DNA of 14,081 nt from Deltaproteobacteria bacterium (GTDB lineage: Bacteria > CG2-30-53-67), in assembly GCA_013151235.1 (NCBI GenBank), contig JAADIO010000070.1:1-14081 (forward strand), read 5' to 3'. This document shows, one piece after another, positions 1 through 7,396 of this stretch; positions within the stretch are counted from its first letter, which is position 1; each line of letters starts with the position of its first letter. The notes beneath the pieces are model-generated. The model searched no databases and was not told the origin of the DNA. It saw only the letters and a list, made by a program, of their open reading frames with translations. The translations under genes were made by a program, and so were the position numbers.

Positions 1-52
1 TGGATCAAGGTAAGCCAAGAGCAGACTTGACCCCTTGGGGAGTGGATTTGGG

Positions 53-81
53 TTGACTCTTCCGGGTTTCTTCAATATATT
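53..81 (+). promoter_or_regulatory. Sigma70-type promoter of the FmdB-family gene
   Basis: The sequence shows TTGACT (53-58), a 17-base spacer and TATATT (76-81), each hexamer matching the consensus at 5 of 6 positions. Transcription would start near 88, giving a leader of about 50 bases before the ATG at 139. It is the only convincing promoter upstream of the first gene. The call rests on motif match and spacing alone. Confidence 0.65.
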
Positions 82-138
82 TACATTGTATATGGAATGA
101 AGAAGAAATTTCATTGTTTGGAAAGGAATGAATGAGCG

Positions 139-348
139 ATGCCCTTTTACGAATATTCCTGTTCTGCATGTGGTGAAATTTTTGAGATCCTCCAGAGACT
201 CGGCGCTTCGGCCGAGGGGGTGCAGTGCCCGAAGTGTGGCCAGGGTGATTGCACAAAACTGATGTCCGCTTCAACAATTCATGGATCCTGCGGTGATGGA
301 CTCACGCAGGGAGGCGGCGGCTGTGTTCCCCGTGGTGGGTTTTCGTGA
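139..348 (+). CDS. FmdB-family small zinc-ribbon protein
   Basis: This 69-residue protein opens MPFYEYSCSACG, the typical start of the FmdB / putative regulatory protein family (zinc ribbon, often annotated CxxC_CXXC_SSSS). It shows two knuckles, C8-x2-C11 and C30-x2-C33, with hydrophobic and aromatic residues between them, then a Gly-rich tail holding further cysteines (C38, C51, C62). The length fits the family, and a small cytoplasmic zinc-binding protein is expected. The family was named from a formamidase operon regulator, but the role of most members is unknown, so no target is assigned. The start is preceded by AAGGA (about 122-126), which is rather far, and a good promoter lies at 53-81. 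A 26-codon ORF follows 36 bases after the stop. Family assignment is secure; function is not. Confidence 0.88.
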   Translation: MPFYEYSCSACGEIFEILQRLGASAEGVQCPKCGQGDCTKLMSASTIHGSCGDGLTQGGGGCVPRGGFS

Positions 349-359
349 GGGAGTTGATC

Positions 360-374
360 CCTGCCGTCGGCAGG
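360..374 (+). promoter_or_regulatory. Hairpin enclosing the Shine-Dalgarno of the 26-codon ORF
   Basis: CCTGCC (360-365), GTC loop, GGCAGG (369-374) forms a perfect 6-bp stem between the FmdB stop and the next start. Its 3' arm contains most of the AGGAG (372-376) that precedes the ATG at 385. The stem could mask that ribosome binding site in the fmdB mRNA. There is no T-tract, so it is not a terminator. The regulatory role is inference. Confidence 0.4.
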
Positions 375-384
375 AGTAGCCATT

Positions 385-465
385 ATGAATGAAATCTGGG
401 TCTGGGTCATTCTGACCGTTTTTATTGCTTTGCTCGGCCTTCTCTCCTACAAGGGGGGCGGGTGA
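385..465 (+). CDS. 26-residue single-pass membrane peptide, function unknown
   Basis: The ORF reads MNEIWVWVILTVFIALLGLL followed by SYKGGG and a TGA stop. It has an acidic N-terminus, about 16 hydrophobic residues forming one membrane segment, and a Lys/Gly tail, the usual make-up of a bacterial small membrane protein. AGGAG at 372-376 sits 8 bases before the ATG, a proper Shine-Dalgarno, although it lies in a small hairpin. The gene starts 36 bases after the FmdB stop on the same strand, so the two are probably co-transcribed. I do not recognise a family. The main doubt is its shortness; the clean hydrophobic composition and the placed ribosome binding site support it. Confidence 0.5.
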   Translation: MNEIWVWVILTVFIALLGLLSYKGGG

Positions 466-478
466 GGCTGGAAGAAAG

Positions 479-495
479 TTCCCCCGGCGGGGGAA
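479..495. repeat. Perfect 7-bp hairpin after the small membrane ORF
   Basis: TTCCCCC (479-485), loop GGC, GGGGGAA (489-495) forms a strong stem 14 bases after the small ORF stop. The bases after it are not T-rich, so it lacks the tail of an intrinsic terminator. It may protect the 3' end of the fmdB transcript or slow convergent transcription from the minus-strand regulator gene. I see nothing else in 496-647. Confidence 0.35.
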
Positions 496-647
496 TCAAG
501 AGAAAACTGCCGTAAAAAGCATCCCGGTCGATCTGCGTAATTCCGGTGTTTCTTTCCATCTTTTTTATTATTCGGGTTTTTAATAGATGATCTTACCCCA
601 CTTCGCAAAAAGGGGCAAGGAGGGGACCTGTGCCGGTTTCTACAGGA

Positions 648-2822
648 TCAGTGAACAATCTCGGAGAGTTTTTGCAGGACCTGCGGGTCGAAATGGACGT
701 TGGCGAGGTTTTGCATTTCTTGCAGGGCGGCTTTTTCGGAGAAGGGCTTCCGCCATGCCCGATTGGAAGTCATGGAGACGAAGGTGTCTGCAACGCAAAG
801 GATTCGGGCCGGCAGGGGGATCTGGTCCCCTACCAGACCGTAGGGGTAACCGGATCCGTTTAATTTTTCATGATGTTGCAGGACCGTATTTTTGACCTCT
901 TCTTCCTCGGTCGCCAGGGCATCCAGGATCTTCCAGCTGAAGAAGGGATGGCGCCGGATGATGGCGGTCTCCTCTTCGGAGAGCTTCCCTTTTTTATTGT
1001 ACAGTTCACTCCGGATAGCGATCTTTCCGATATCATGCAGCCGGGCGGAGAGGATGAGCCTTTCGGTCTCCTGTGCTGTCAGCTTCATCCTTTTTGCAAG
1101 ATTTTCCGTATACCGGGCAACACGCTCAGAATGGCCGTTGTGGAATGTGTCCTTGGCTTCCAATACCATGGCCAGCGAAGCAAGCGCTGTTTTAGAGAAT
1201 CTGTTCTGAATTTCTTCGAAGCGGAGCCCTTCCTTGAGAAAATCAGTCAGGTGAGCACTTAATGGGAGGATTTTCCGTAAGTCCTCTTCCGTGAAGGTTC
1301 CTCCGTCCGTTTTGTTTGAGAGGTGAATCACCCCCAGAGTTTTCCCATCCATCCGCAGGGGGATCGACAGGAAAGATCCGTTTTTGTAGTCTTTGTAAAG
1401 ATTCTTGTGAACGGCGGGGATGGATTCTATGGTTTCCGCCACAACCGGTTTTCCTCCTGCAGCAACCCAGCCGGTCACTGTTTTGTCCGCCGGAACCCGG
1501 GTATTCTTAATCAATTCGGTGTAGTTCCCGAAACCGCAGGCCGCCCGGATAACAAACTGGCCGGTGCCGGGTTCCGCAAGGAGGAGGGAGCCTTTCTCTG
1601 CATGGAGGGTCTCCATGGCGACTTCCACAATCAGCTCAATCAGTCGTCCCATATTGAAAACGGAATGAATTGTGCGGGTGACCCGGTTTAAATCGAGTTG
1701 CTGTGTAAGCGCCTCGGGTTCCGCTGCACGAGGATCCTGTTGCGGATATTGGGTGACCTGGTCCCCCCCCTGCTCCCGGGCGGTCTGCAGGGCCTCTTCC
1801 ATGGAATGAATCAGGGCCATCTTGTCCTTCGCATCAAAGGGAAAGGTAACCAACCCCGCACTGATGCTGATCCGTACGGATCGCTCTCCCGTTTCATCCT
1901 GAAAGAGGTGACGACTGATGGTTTCCCGCAGCCGGTCGGCGAAAACCAATCCGCCCTTCCGGTCGGTTTCCGTCAGGATCAAAGCAAATCGATCTTCGCC
2001 GTACCGGCAGACGGTATCGATCTGCCGGATCTGATCCATAAGTATGGTGCTGATTTCACGGAGTGTTTGTTCACCTTTGAGATGTCCACACTGCCTGACA
2101 TATTCGTCCCAATGGTCCATTTCCATCAGGAGGAGGGACATGGGATTTTTCCGACGTTTCGCTCGTCCGATCTCCCGGTCCAATTGTTCATGGAACTGCA
2201 GGAGATTTGCCTGTCCCGGAAGGTTGTGCAGGGGAACAGCGGTGTCTTCCTGCCCATTGGTTTCATAATCCCGGAAGAGTGCTTCGGACTGTATCATGAG
2301 CAGCCAGAGGAGTTTTGCGGCATCTTCCGAAAAGGAATTCGTTTCCTTGCTGAAGAGTTGCAGGGTTCCGATAATGTTGTTGCTTGCATAGATCGGCACG
2401 GAGATCATCGAGGCGGCATCGGCATAAGTCAGGCACCGGTTCACTAAGTCGTCGCTGCCGCAGGGAACAAAGAAGGTCTTCCCGCTCTGCATACACCATT
2501 CTACAAAAAGGTTCCCCTGTGTCAGGGGTCCTGCAATCTCCTGAGAAAATCCTCGAATAATGAAGGGTCTGACCATATCGAGGTCGTTGTTCCGCAGGTA
2601 GAGCAGGGCCCGGTCATAGGGGATCATTTCGCTGACCAGGTCACAAAGAACATGCAGGGAAACCTTGAACTCCATGTTCAGGTTGGAGATCATGCCCGCC
2701 TTCAGCAGGATGTTGATCTCCTGGAATTTTCTGGAAGCAAAGTCCTGACTGATTTCCGGGGAGATGTCGAGCATATATTTCCGGGCAATCGGATCTTTGA
2801 TAAATCGTCCGGTGTCAGACAT
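648..2822 (-). CDS. GAF - degenerate GGDEF - GAF - HD-GYP signalling protein (putative cyclic-di-GMP phosphodiesterase)
   Basis: This 724-residue protein has no signal peptide or membrane segment and should be cytoplasmic. By eye the order is a GAF-type sensor (about 45-185), a GGDEF fold (about 205-360), a second GAF (about 385-530) and an HD-GYP domain (about 545-724). The GGDEF signature is replaced by GEDRF (275-279), losing the second Gly and the Glu, so diguanylate cyclase activity is unlikely. The HD-GYP part keeps HDIGK (596-600), the HHE triad (650-652) and GSGYP (656-660), the hallmarks of di-iron cyclic-di-GMP phosphodiesterases. One deviation is Asn where HHExxDGxGYP usually has Asp. 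HD-GYP enzymes hydrolyse c-di-GMP to pGpG or GMP; the GAF ligands cannot be told. The ATG at 2822 follows an in-frame stop, so it is the first possible start. Its own ribosome site is weak, and an upstream mini-ORF overlaps it. Domain calls are firm; activity is inferred. Confidence 0.9.
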   Translation of the reverse strand: MSDTGRFIKDPIARKYMLDISPEISQDFASRKFQEINILLKAGMISNLNMEFKVSLHVLCDLVSEMIPYDRALLYLRNNDLDMVRPFIIRGFSQEIAGPLTQGNLFVEWCMQSGKTFFVPCGSDDLVNRCLTYADAASMISVPIYASNNIIGTLQLFSKETNSFSEDAAKLLWLLMIQSEALFRDYETNGQEDTAVPLHNLPGQANLLQFHEQLDREIGRAKRRKNPMSLLLMEMDHWDEYVRQCGHLKGEQTLREISTILMDQIRQIDTVCRYGEDRFALILTETDRKGGLVFADRLRETISRHLFQDETGERSVRISISAGLVTFPFDAKDKMALIHSMEEALQTAREQGGDQVTQYPQQDPRAAEPEALTQQLDLNRVTRTIHSVFNMGRLIELIVEVAMETLHAEKGSLLLAEPGTGQFVIRAACGFGNYTELIKNTRVPADKTVTGWVAAGGKPVVAETIESIPAVHKNLYKDYKNGSFLSIPLRMDGKTLGVIHLSNKTDGGTFTEEDLRKILPLSAHLTDFLKEGLRFEEIQNRFSKTALASLAMVLEAKDTFHNGHSERVARYTENLAKRMKLTAQETERLILSARLHDIGKIAIRSELYNKKGKLSEEETAIIRRHPFFSWKILDALATEEEEVKNTVLQHHEKLNGSGYPYGLVGDQIPLPARILCVADTFVSMTSNRAWRKPFSEKAALQEMQNLANVHFDPQVLQKLSEIVH

Positions 2823-2841
2823 TCTTTTTGTTTCCCATCAT
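2815..2841 (-). CDS. 8-codon upstream ORF overlapping the HD-GYP gene start
   Basis: On the minus strand AGGAG (2852-2848) lies 6 bases before ATG-ATG at 2841, opening the peptide MMGNKKNV, which stops with TGA at 2817-2815. The stop lies just inside the next gene, whose ATG is at 2822-2820, so the reading frames overlap by 8 bases. The large gene has only a weak GGG-type site in front, so its translation may depend on ribosomes finishing the mini-ORF. This is a reading of motif positions; a peptide product is not claimed. Confidence 0.4.
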   Translation of the reverse strand: MMGNKKNV

Positions 2842-2915
2842 AAGTTGCTCCTGTCGTAGAAACGGGCCGAATCTGGAGAACCACTGCAGTGAACCGAAAC
2901 TACTGATAGATAGAT

Positions 2916-3047
2916 GATGGTCTCGTAAAAAGTCACGAAGCCCTTCGACAGGCTCAGGGCGAACGATGTAAGTTATTGATATTCCGTTCGTGGTGAGCCT
3001 GTCGAACCATGAACGGAATCCGGAAAAGGATTTTTTACGACACCATC
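2916..3047. mobile_element. MITE-like palindromic repeat, copy 1 (132 bp)
   Basis: The ends are imperfect inverted repeats of the form GATGGTGTCGTAAAAAGTC, with 17 of 19 positions matching between the left end and the reversed right end. Inside are palindromic modules with the widespread TTCGACAGGCTCA / TGAGCCTGTCGAA motif. Six bases ATAGAT occur immediately outside both ends (2910-2915 and 3048-3053), a possible target duplication, although the left side is a GATA-type mini-repeat. There is no coding capacity. A related, longer copy in opposite orientation lies at 13903-14081. It is probably a non-autonomous element or REP-like sequence. Confidence 0.75.
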
Positions 3048-3389
3048 ATAGATGTAAAATAGCAAAAGCCGTGCCAAAGGCTGCGGCCCGGGTTTTTACT
3101 GCCCCTCCTCTTTTCAGTATCGAACGGCAGCCTTTGTATCACAAGGAGTTATACGGAATCTGTTCGCGAATCTTCTATCCGGATTCATGATCTTTCATTT
3201 CTTCGGCGGGGTGACAGTGTGTAAAAGTTTACAGAAAAAAGGAAAAACTTTTCACTTATTAGGTGATTTTTTTCCCATAGTGCAAGATGCGGTACTTTTG
3301 AAAAGAGTGGGGTGATGCCGTTGGAGGGGGAAGCCTTGCTCCGAAAACATGATGCAATAGAATTCCGGAAAGCAGTATGAAAACAAATA
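3048..3389. other. Gene-free stretch with long inverted repeat and dyads
   Basis: No convincing gene was found here on either strand. It holds a perfect 10-bp inverted repeat CAAAGGCTGC / GCAGCCTTTG (3075-3084 and 3127-3136, 42-base loop), a symmetrical TGTAAA-AG-TTTACA dyad (3220-3233) that could be an operator, and A-rich then T-rich runs around 3234-3275 that can fold back on each other. I compared it by eye with c-di-GMP, TPP, SAM, glycine and fluoride riboswitch cores and found no match. It may be decayed sequence or contain an unrecognised RNA. Confidence 0.3.
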
Positions 3390-3421
3390 AAAAGGCGTCC
3401 ACAAATTTCGGGACGCCTTTT
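3390..3421 (-). terminator. Intrinsic terminator (minus strand)
   Basis: AAAAGGCGTCC (3390-3400) and GGACGCCTTTT (3411-3421) form a perfect 11-bp stem with a 10-base loop. Read on the minus strand the stem runs into TTTTTATTTGTTT, a good T-tract. On the plus strand only four Ts follow before GGG. It therefore mainly ends leftward transcription, and the only candidate upstream on that strand is the small ORF/RNA at 3432-3620. Confidence 0.75.
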
Positions 3422-3426
3422 GGGAA

Positions 3427-3450
3427 TGACATCATGGGGGGATGATGTCA
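3427..3450. repeat. Perfect 9-bp hairpin preceding the terminator
   Basis: TGACATCAT (3427-3435), a six-G loop, and ATGATGTCA (3442-3450) form a perfect inverted repeat 5 bases from the terminator stem. It overlaps the stop codon of the minus-strand 62-codon ORF. Two tandem hairpins at the end of a short transcript suit a structured RNA or a protected 3' end. Confidence 0.5.
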
Positions 3451-3620
3451 GACGCTTGTTTTCTTTTCATTACCGATACATAGACGAAGCAATCAACATG
3501 CCAATTCACCTGATGTCGGTTAAATGATCCATAACCTATTGAAACAAAAGGTGTAATCTTGTTGCAGGTCCTGTTTTTCTCGGGACTGGCCTGGAAGCAA
3601 TTGGGACAAATCACCACCAT
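3432..3620 (-). CDS. Possible 62-residue degenerate zinc-ribbon protein, or a small-RNA locus
   Basis: The ORF starts MVVICPNCFQASPEKNRTCN. C5-x2-C8, then C19-x2-I22 followed by TPF, resembles the start of a zinc-ribbon domain (CPNC...CxxCGTPF), but the fourth ligand is Ile instead of Cys. Past residue 25 nothing is recognisable. The ATG at 3620 has no clear Shine-Dalgarno. Base composition is more AT-rich than the neighbouring genes. A hairpin and a strong minus-strand terminator follow directly, so the locus is probably transcribed leftward from the AT-rich block around 3630-3670. It could be a real small gene, a decayed fragment of a larger zinc-ribbon protein, or a small RNA of roughly 240 nt in which the ORF is incidental. 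Confidence in translation is low; confidence in a transcribed unit is moderate. Confidence 0.3.
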   Translation of the reverse strand: MVVICPNCFQASPEKNRTCNKITPFVSIGYGSFNRHQVNWHVDCFVYVSVMKRKQASDIIPP

Positions 3621-3773
3621 GCAAGAAGGCTATATATTAATAAATGTAATGATTCTAATAAGTTAAGCTACTGTGGCAAAATTGTCTCGCGGTGCGTCAT
3701 TCCGCACAGCCTCAGGTCTTGCACGGTGTCGGCAAGTCTCATGCTCCTGCCGGTGGAGCGTTACGGAAAATAC

Positions 3774-3803
3774 GTGACATCCTTTCCGGGGTATGGTAAT
3801 AAT
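3774..3803 (+). promoter_or_regulatory. Candidate sigma70-type promoter of eno
   Basis: GTGACA (3774-3779) and AATAAT (3798-3803) each match the consensus at 5 of 6 positions, with an 18-base spacer. Start of transcription would be near 3810, about 50 bases before the enolase ATG. It lies on the correct strand with no other gene between. The preceding 3640-3770 region holds no gene I can support. Confidence 0.5.
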
Positions 3804-3807
3804 CTGA

Positions 3808-5190
<1,383 letters not shown>

Positions 5191-5197
5191 TTTCGAG

Positions 5198-6076
5198 ATG
5201 ATGGAGATCTCCCGTCTCAGGCAATCTCTCGAAGATCTCTACCGGACGTACGATATCCGTTATCTGCAGGCCGACCCCCTTTCCATGGTTCACCGGTTTT
5301 CCCGGCCGGAAGACCGGGAGGTGGCCGGTTTGATTGCGGCGGCTTTCTCCTATGGCAGGGTCCCGCAGATCTTAAAGACCCTGAAGGGGATCTTTGCCCC
5401 CATGGCGGGGGCGCCCTATGCCTTCGTGCAAAATTTTGATCTTGTGCGGGACGGTCCGAAATTCTCGGGGTTGGTGCATCGCTTCAATAACGATCAAGAC
5501 CTGATCTGCCTCCTGATCGGTTTGCAGCAGGTCTTGAAGGAATTCGGATCTGTAAAGGGTCTTTTTCTGGCCGGTTATGCTCCGTCCGAGCCCGATATCG
5601 GCCCGGCTCTGACTCGTTTCGTGGAGTATATTCTTGCCCTTGATTATTCCCCCCTCTACGGGAAAAGGCCTCTCCCTCCGACGGCGGGGGTCCGTTTTCT
5701 GCTCCCCTCTCCCCGGAAAAAAAGCGCCTGCAAGCGGCTCAATATGTATCTTCGCTGGATGGTCCGGTGCGGTGATTCCCTTGACCTGGGACTATGGCGG
5801 GAGATTTCTCCGGCCAAGCTTCTGATTCCCCTGGATACGCATGTCGCGCGGATTGCGAAACGGATCGGACTGACGAAGCGGACGGCGGCCGACTGGCGGG
5901 CGGTTCGGGAGATTACGGAGAAACTTCGGCGCCTCGATCCGGAAGATCCCGTCCGGTATGATTTTGCCCTTGCCCATCTGGGGATTTTGCAGCAGTGTGG
6001 AAAAGAGGTAAATGCCGCCGGGTGTGCCGCCTGCGTTCTGGAGTGGACCTGCAGGAAAAACTCCCGGCAGCGATGA
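5198..6076 (+). CDS. TIGR02757/DUF2400 family protein, HhH-GPD glycosylase-like with Fe-S cysteine cluster
   Basis: The 292-residue protein matches the TIGR02757/DUF2400 family in my reading: an N-terminal LYRTYDIRYLQADPL, then VAGLIAAAFSYGRV (about 42-55) and a C-terminal block IPLDTHVARIAKRIGL (210-225). That block resembles the DTHV segment of endonuclease III-type DNA glycosylases, with D213 at the catalytic Asp position. Near the C-terminus C267-x8-C276-x2-C279-x5-C285 resembles the C-x6-C-x2-C-x5-C iron-sulfur loop of that superfamily. The family has no established reaction known to me; a DNA-related role is inference from the fold signature. Two adjacent ATGs at 5198 and 5201 are in frame, and purine-rich AGGGGAAGGG inside the end of eno is the likely ribosome site, rather far upstream. 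It follows eno by 7 bases, so expression is probably coupled. Convergent genes follow downstream. Confidence 0.85.
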   Translation: MMEISRLRQSLEDLYRTYDIRYLQADPLSMVHRFSRPEDREVAGLIAAAFSYGRVPQILKTLKGIFAPMAGAPYAFVQNFDLVRDGPKFSGLVHRFNNDQDLICLLIGLQQVLKEFGSVKGLFLAGYAPSEPDIGPALTRFVEYILALDYSPLYGKRPLPPTAGVRFLLPSPRKKSACKRLNMYLRWMVRCGDSLDLGLWREISPAKLLIPLDTHVARIAKRIGLTKRTAADWRAVREITEKLRRLDPEDPVRYDFALAHLGILQQCGKEVNAAGCAACVLEWTCRKNSRQR

Positions 6077-6187
6077 TTGTTTCCTCACATTATGGATGCC
6101 TATTGGTCATGAGGTGGGTTGCCCTCCGTGATCATCATTTTCCGACGCTGCATGATCGTGGTGATCCCGCAGGGTGCGAAAATGTCT

Positions 6188-7396
6188 TCAGGGCAGCTCA
6201 TAGATCAACAGGCGGGTTTTTTGCCGGAAAGGAATCATTCCCTCCCGGAGGAAGAGGATCAGATCCCTTTTCCCGTTGTTATCGATATCTCCCACGGCCT
6301 GGTCGATAATTTTTCCGAAGATCGGCTGGGTATCCCAGTACTCCCTGACCTGACCGTTGGCCAGGACAAGATCGGCTACGCTCTCCCGGGTCAACAGACT
6401 CCTGATGAGCCGGACATTCAGGATCGGCCGCTGCAGGATCAGGAGTAACTCATCCCGGCCGTCCTGATCGTAGTCACCGGAAAGCATGCGATTGGGAATC
6501 TTCAATTTTTTCTTCAGCGTCCCCCCTGCGGGATTTTGCACACGGATCTTGTATGTGTGAAAATCGGGAAGTCTGAAAGCATCGATTTTTGTGATCTCCC
6601 GCAGGTCGGGGGCATAGAAGCGGAGTTGCCCCGTTCCGGAGAGGCTGTAATAGGCGGAGCCGTCGGCATCCCGTGAATAGTGGCTTCCCGCAGCATAGAG
6701 AGCCGCTCCGGGCGGGAAATTCAGCGGTCCTGCCCGCTGGATCCGTCCTCCCTCCCAGTGGTAGCGGCCGATCTTGTCCCGGCCCGGGGTAAAAGACTGT
6801 CCCGCCAGGAAAGGATGATCTTCCGGATCCCGAAGGATCTGCAGATAGACGCCGGGAATGACCGCCCTCCGAAAGTGTTTCTCCTGAAAGGTCAGGATAC
6901 CGGAGAAGAGTTGATGGTTCCGAATTCCCCGGTAAAGGATTTCATCCCTGCCGTCGCAGTTAAGATCACCTGCGTCGAGGGAGAGGTAACGGATCTTCCT
7001 GTTATCTTGGTTGACGGCATCGAGGGGAGATTCGGCGTCTTTATGTTTCCAGATCCGGAAGGAAAAGAAACCCTTTTTCTCCTGCTCTTTCGTGCCGGGA
7101 GTTAGGAACCGTCCGTATTTCCACTGTACGATACGAAGGATCCTTCCATCCGTGGTGATCAGTTCGTTTTCCCCATCCCCGTCGAGATCTCCGATGACCG
7201 CGGAGCGGACCGGGAAAGGGAGCACTTTTTCCTTCCACACTTTCTGCATAACCTGTTTCCGGATATAGGTCGGGATGACGGCCGGGAAGTCGTTTTTCTT
7301 CACGGTGTTCCCTGCGGCATGCGCGACGACCGGCACCGGGAACCGGAGCAGGGGAAAGAGGCCGAGGAGGACAAGGATCAGCAGGATACGTTTCAT
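6188..7396 (-). CDS. Exported FG-GAP/VCBS repeat protein, function unknown
   Basis: The 402-residue product begins MKRILLILVLLGLFPLL, a Lys/Arg then hydrophobic signal peptide, with probable cleavage after AHA near residue 27. There is no lipobox Cys, so a soluble periplasmic or secreted protein is expected. Four FG-GAP-type calcium loops of the GD-x-D/N-xx-G form are visible: GDLDGDGENELI (69-80), GDLNCDGRDEIL (143-154), GDYDQDGRDELL (307-318) and GDIDNNGKRDLI (369-380). Their spacing suits blades of an integrin-like beta-propeller; a partial RDADG copy lies near 242. Such propellers usually bind ligands or scaffold; no catalytic motif was seen. The ATG overlaps the GH57 stop as ATGA, with GGGAG upstream, so translation is coupled. 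An exported partner of a signal-less GH57 enzyme is odd, and the substrate or ligand is unknown. Confidence 0.8.
   Translation of the reverse strand: MKRILLILVLLGLFPLLRFPVPVVAHAAGNTVKKNDFPAVIPTYIRKQVMQKVWKEKVLPFPVRSAVIGDLDGDGENELITTDGRILRIVQWKYGRFLTPGTKEQEKKGFFSFRIWKHKDAESPLDAVNQDNRKIRYLSLDAGDLNCDGRDEILYRGIRNHQLFSGILTFQEKHFRRAVIPGVYLQILRDPEDHPFLAGQSFTPGRDKIGRYHWEGGRIQRAGPLNFPPGAALYAAGSHYSRDADGSAYYSLSGTGQLRFYAPDLREITKIDAFRLPDFHTYKIRVQNPAGGTLKKKLKIPNRMLSGDYDQDGRDELLLILQRPILNVRLIRSLLTRESVADLVLANGQVREYWDTQPIFGKIIDQAVGDIDNNGKRDLILFLREGMIPFRQKTRLLIYELP

Noticed and set aside
5-277. 90-codon minus-strand frame over the FmdB gene
   Set aside because: It is antisense to a recognised family gene and its promoter, with no protein features of its own.
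3190-3421. Riboswitch or 6S-type RNA on the plus strand
   Set aside because: Compared by eye with c-di-GMP, TPP, SAM, glycine, fluoride and SRP RNA cores; no conserved core was present, and the terminator favours the minus strand.
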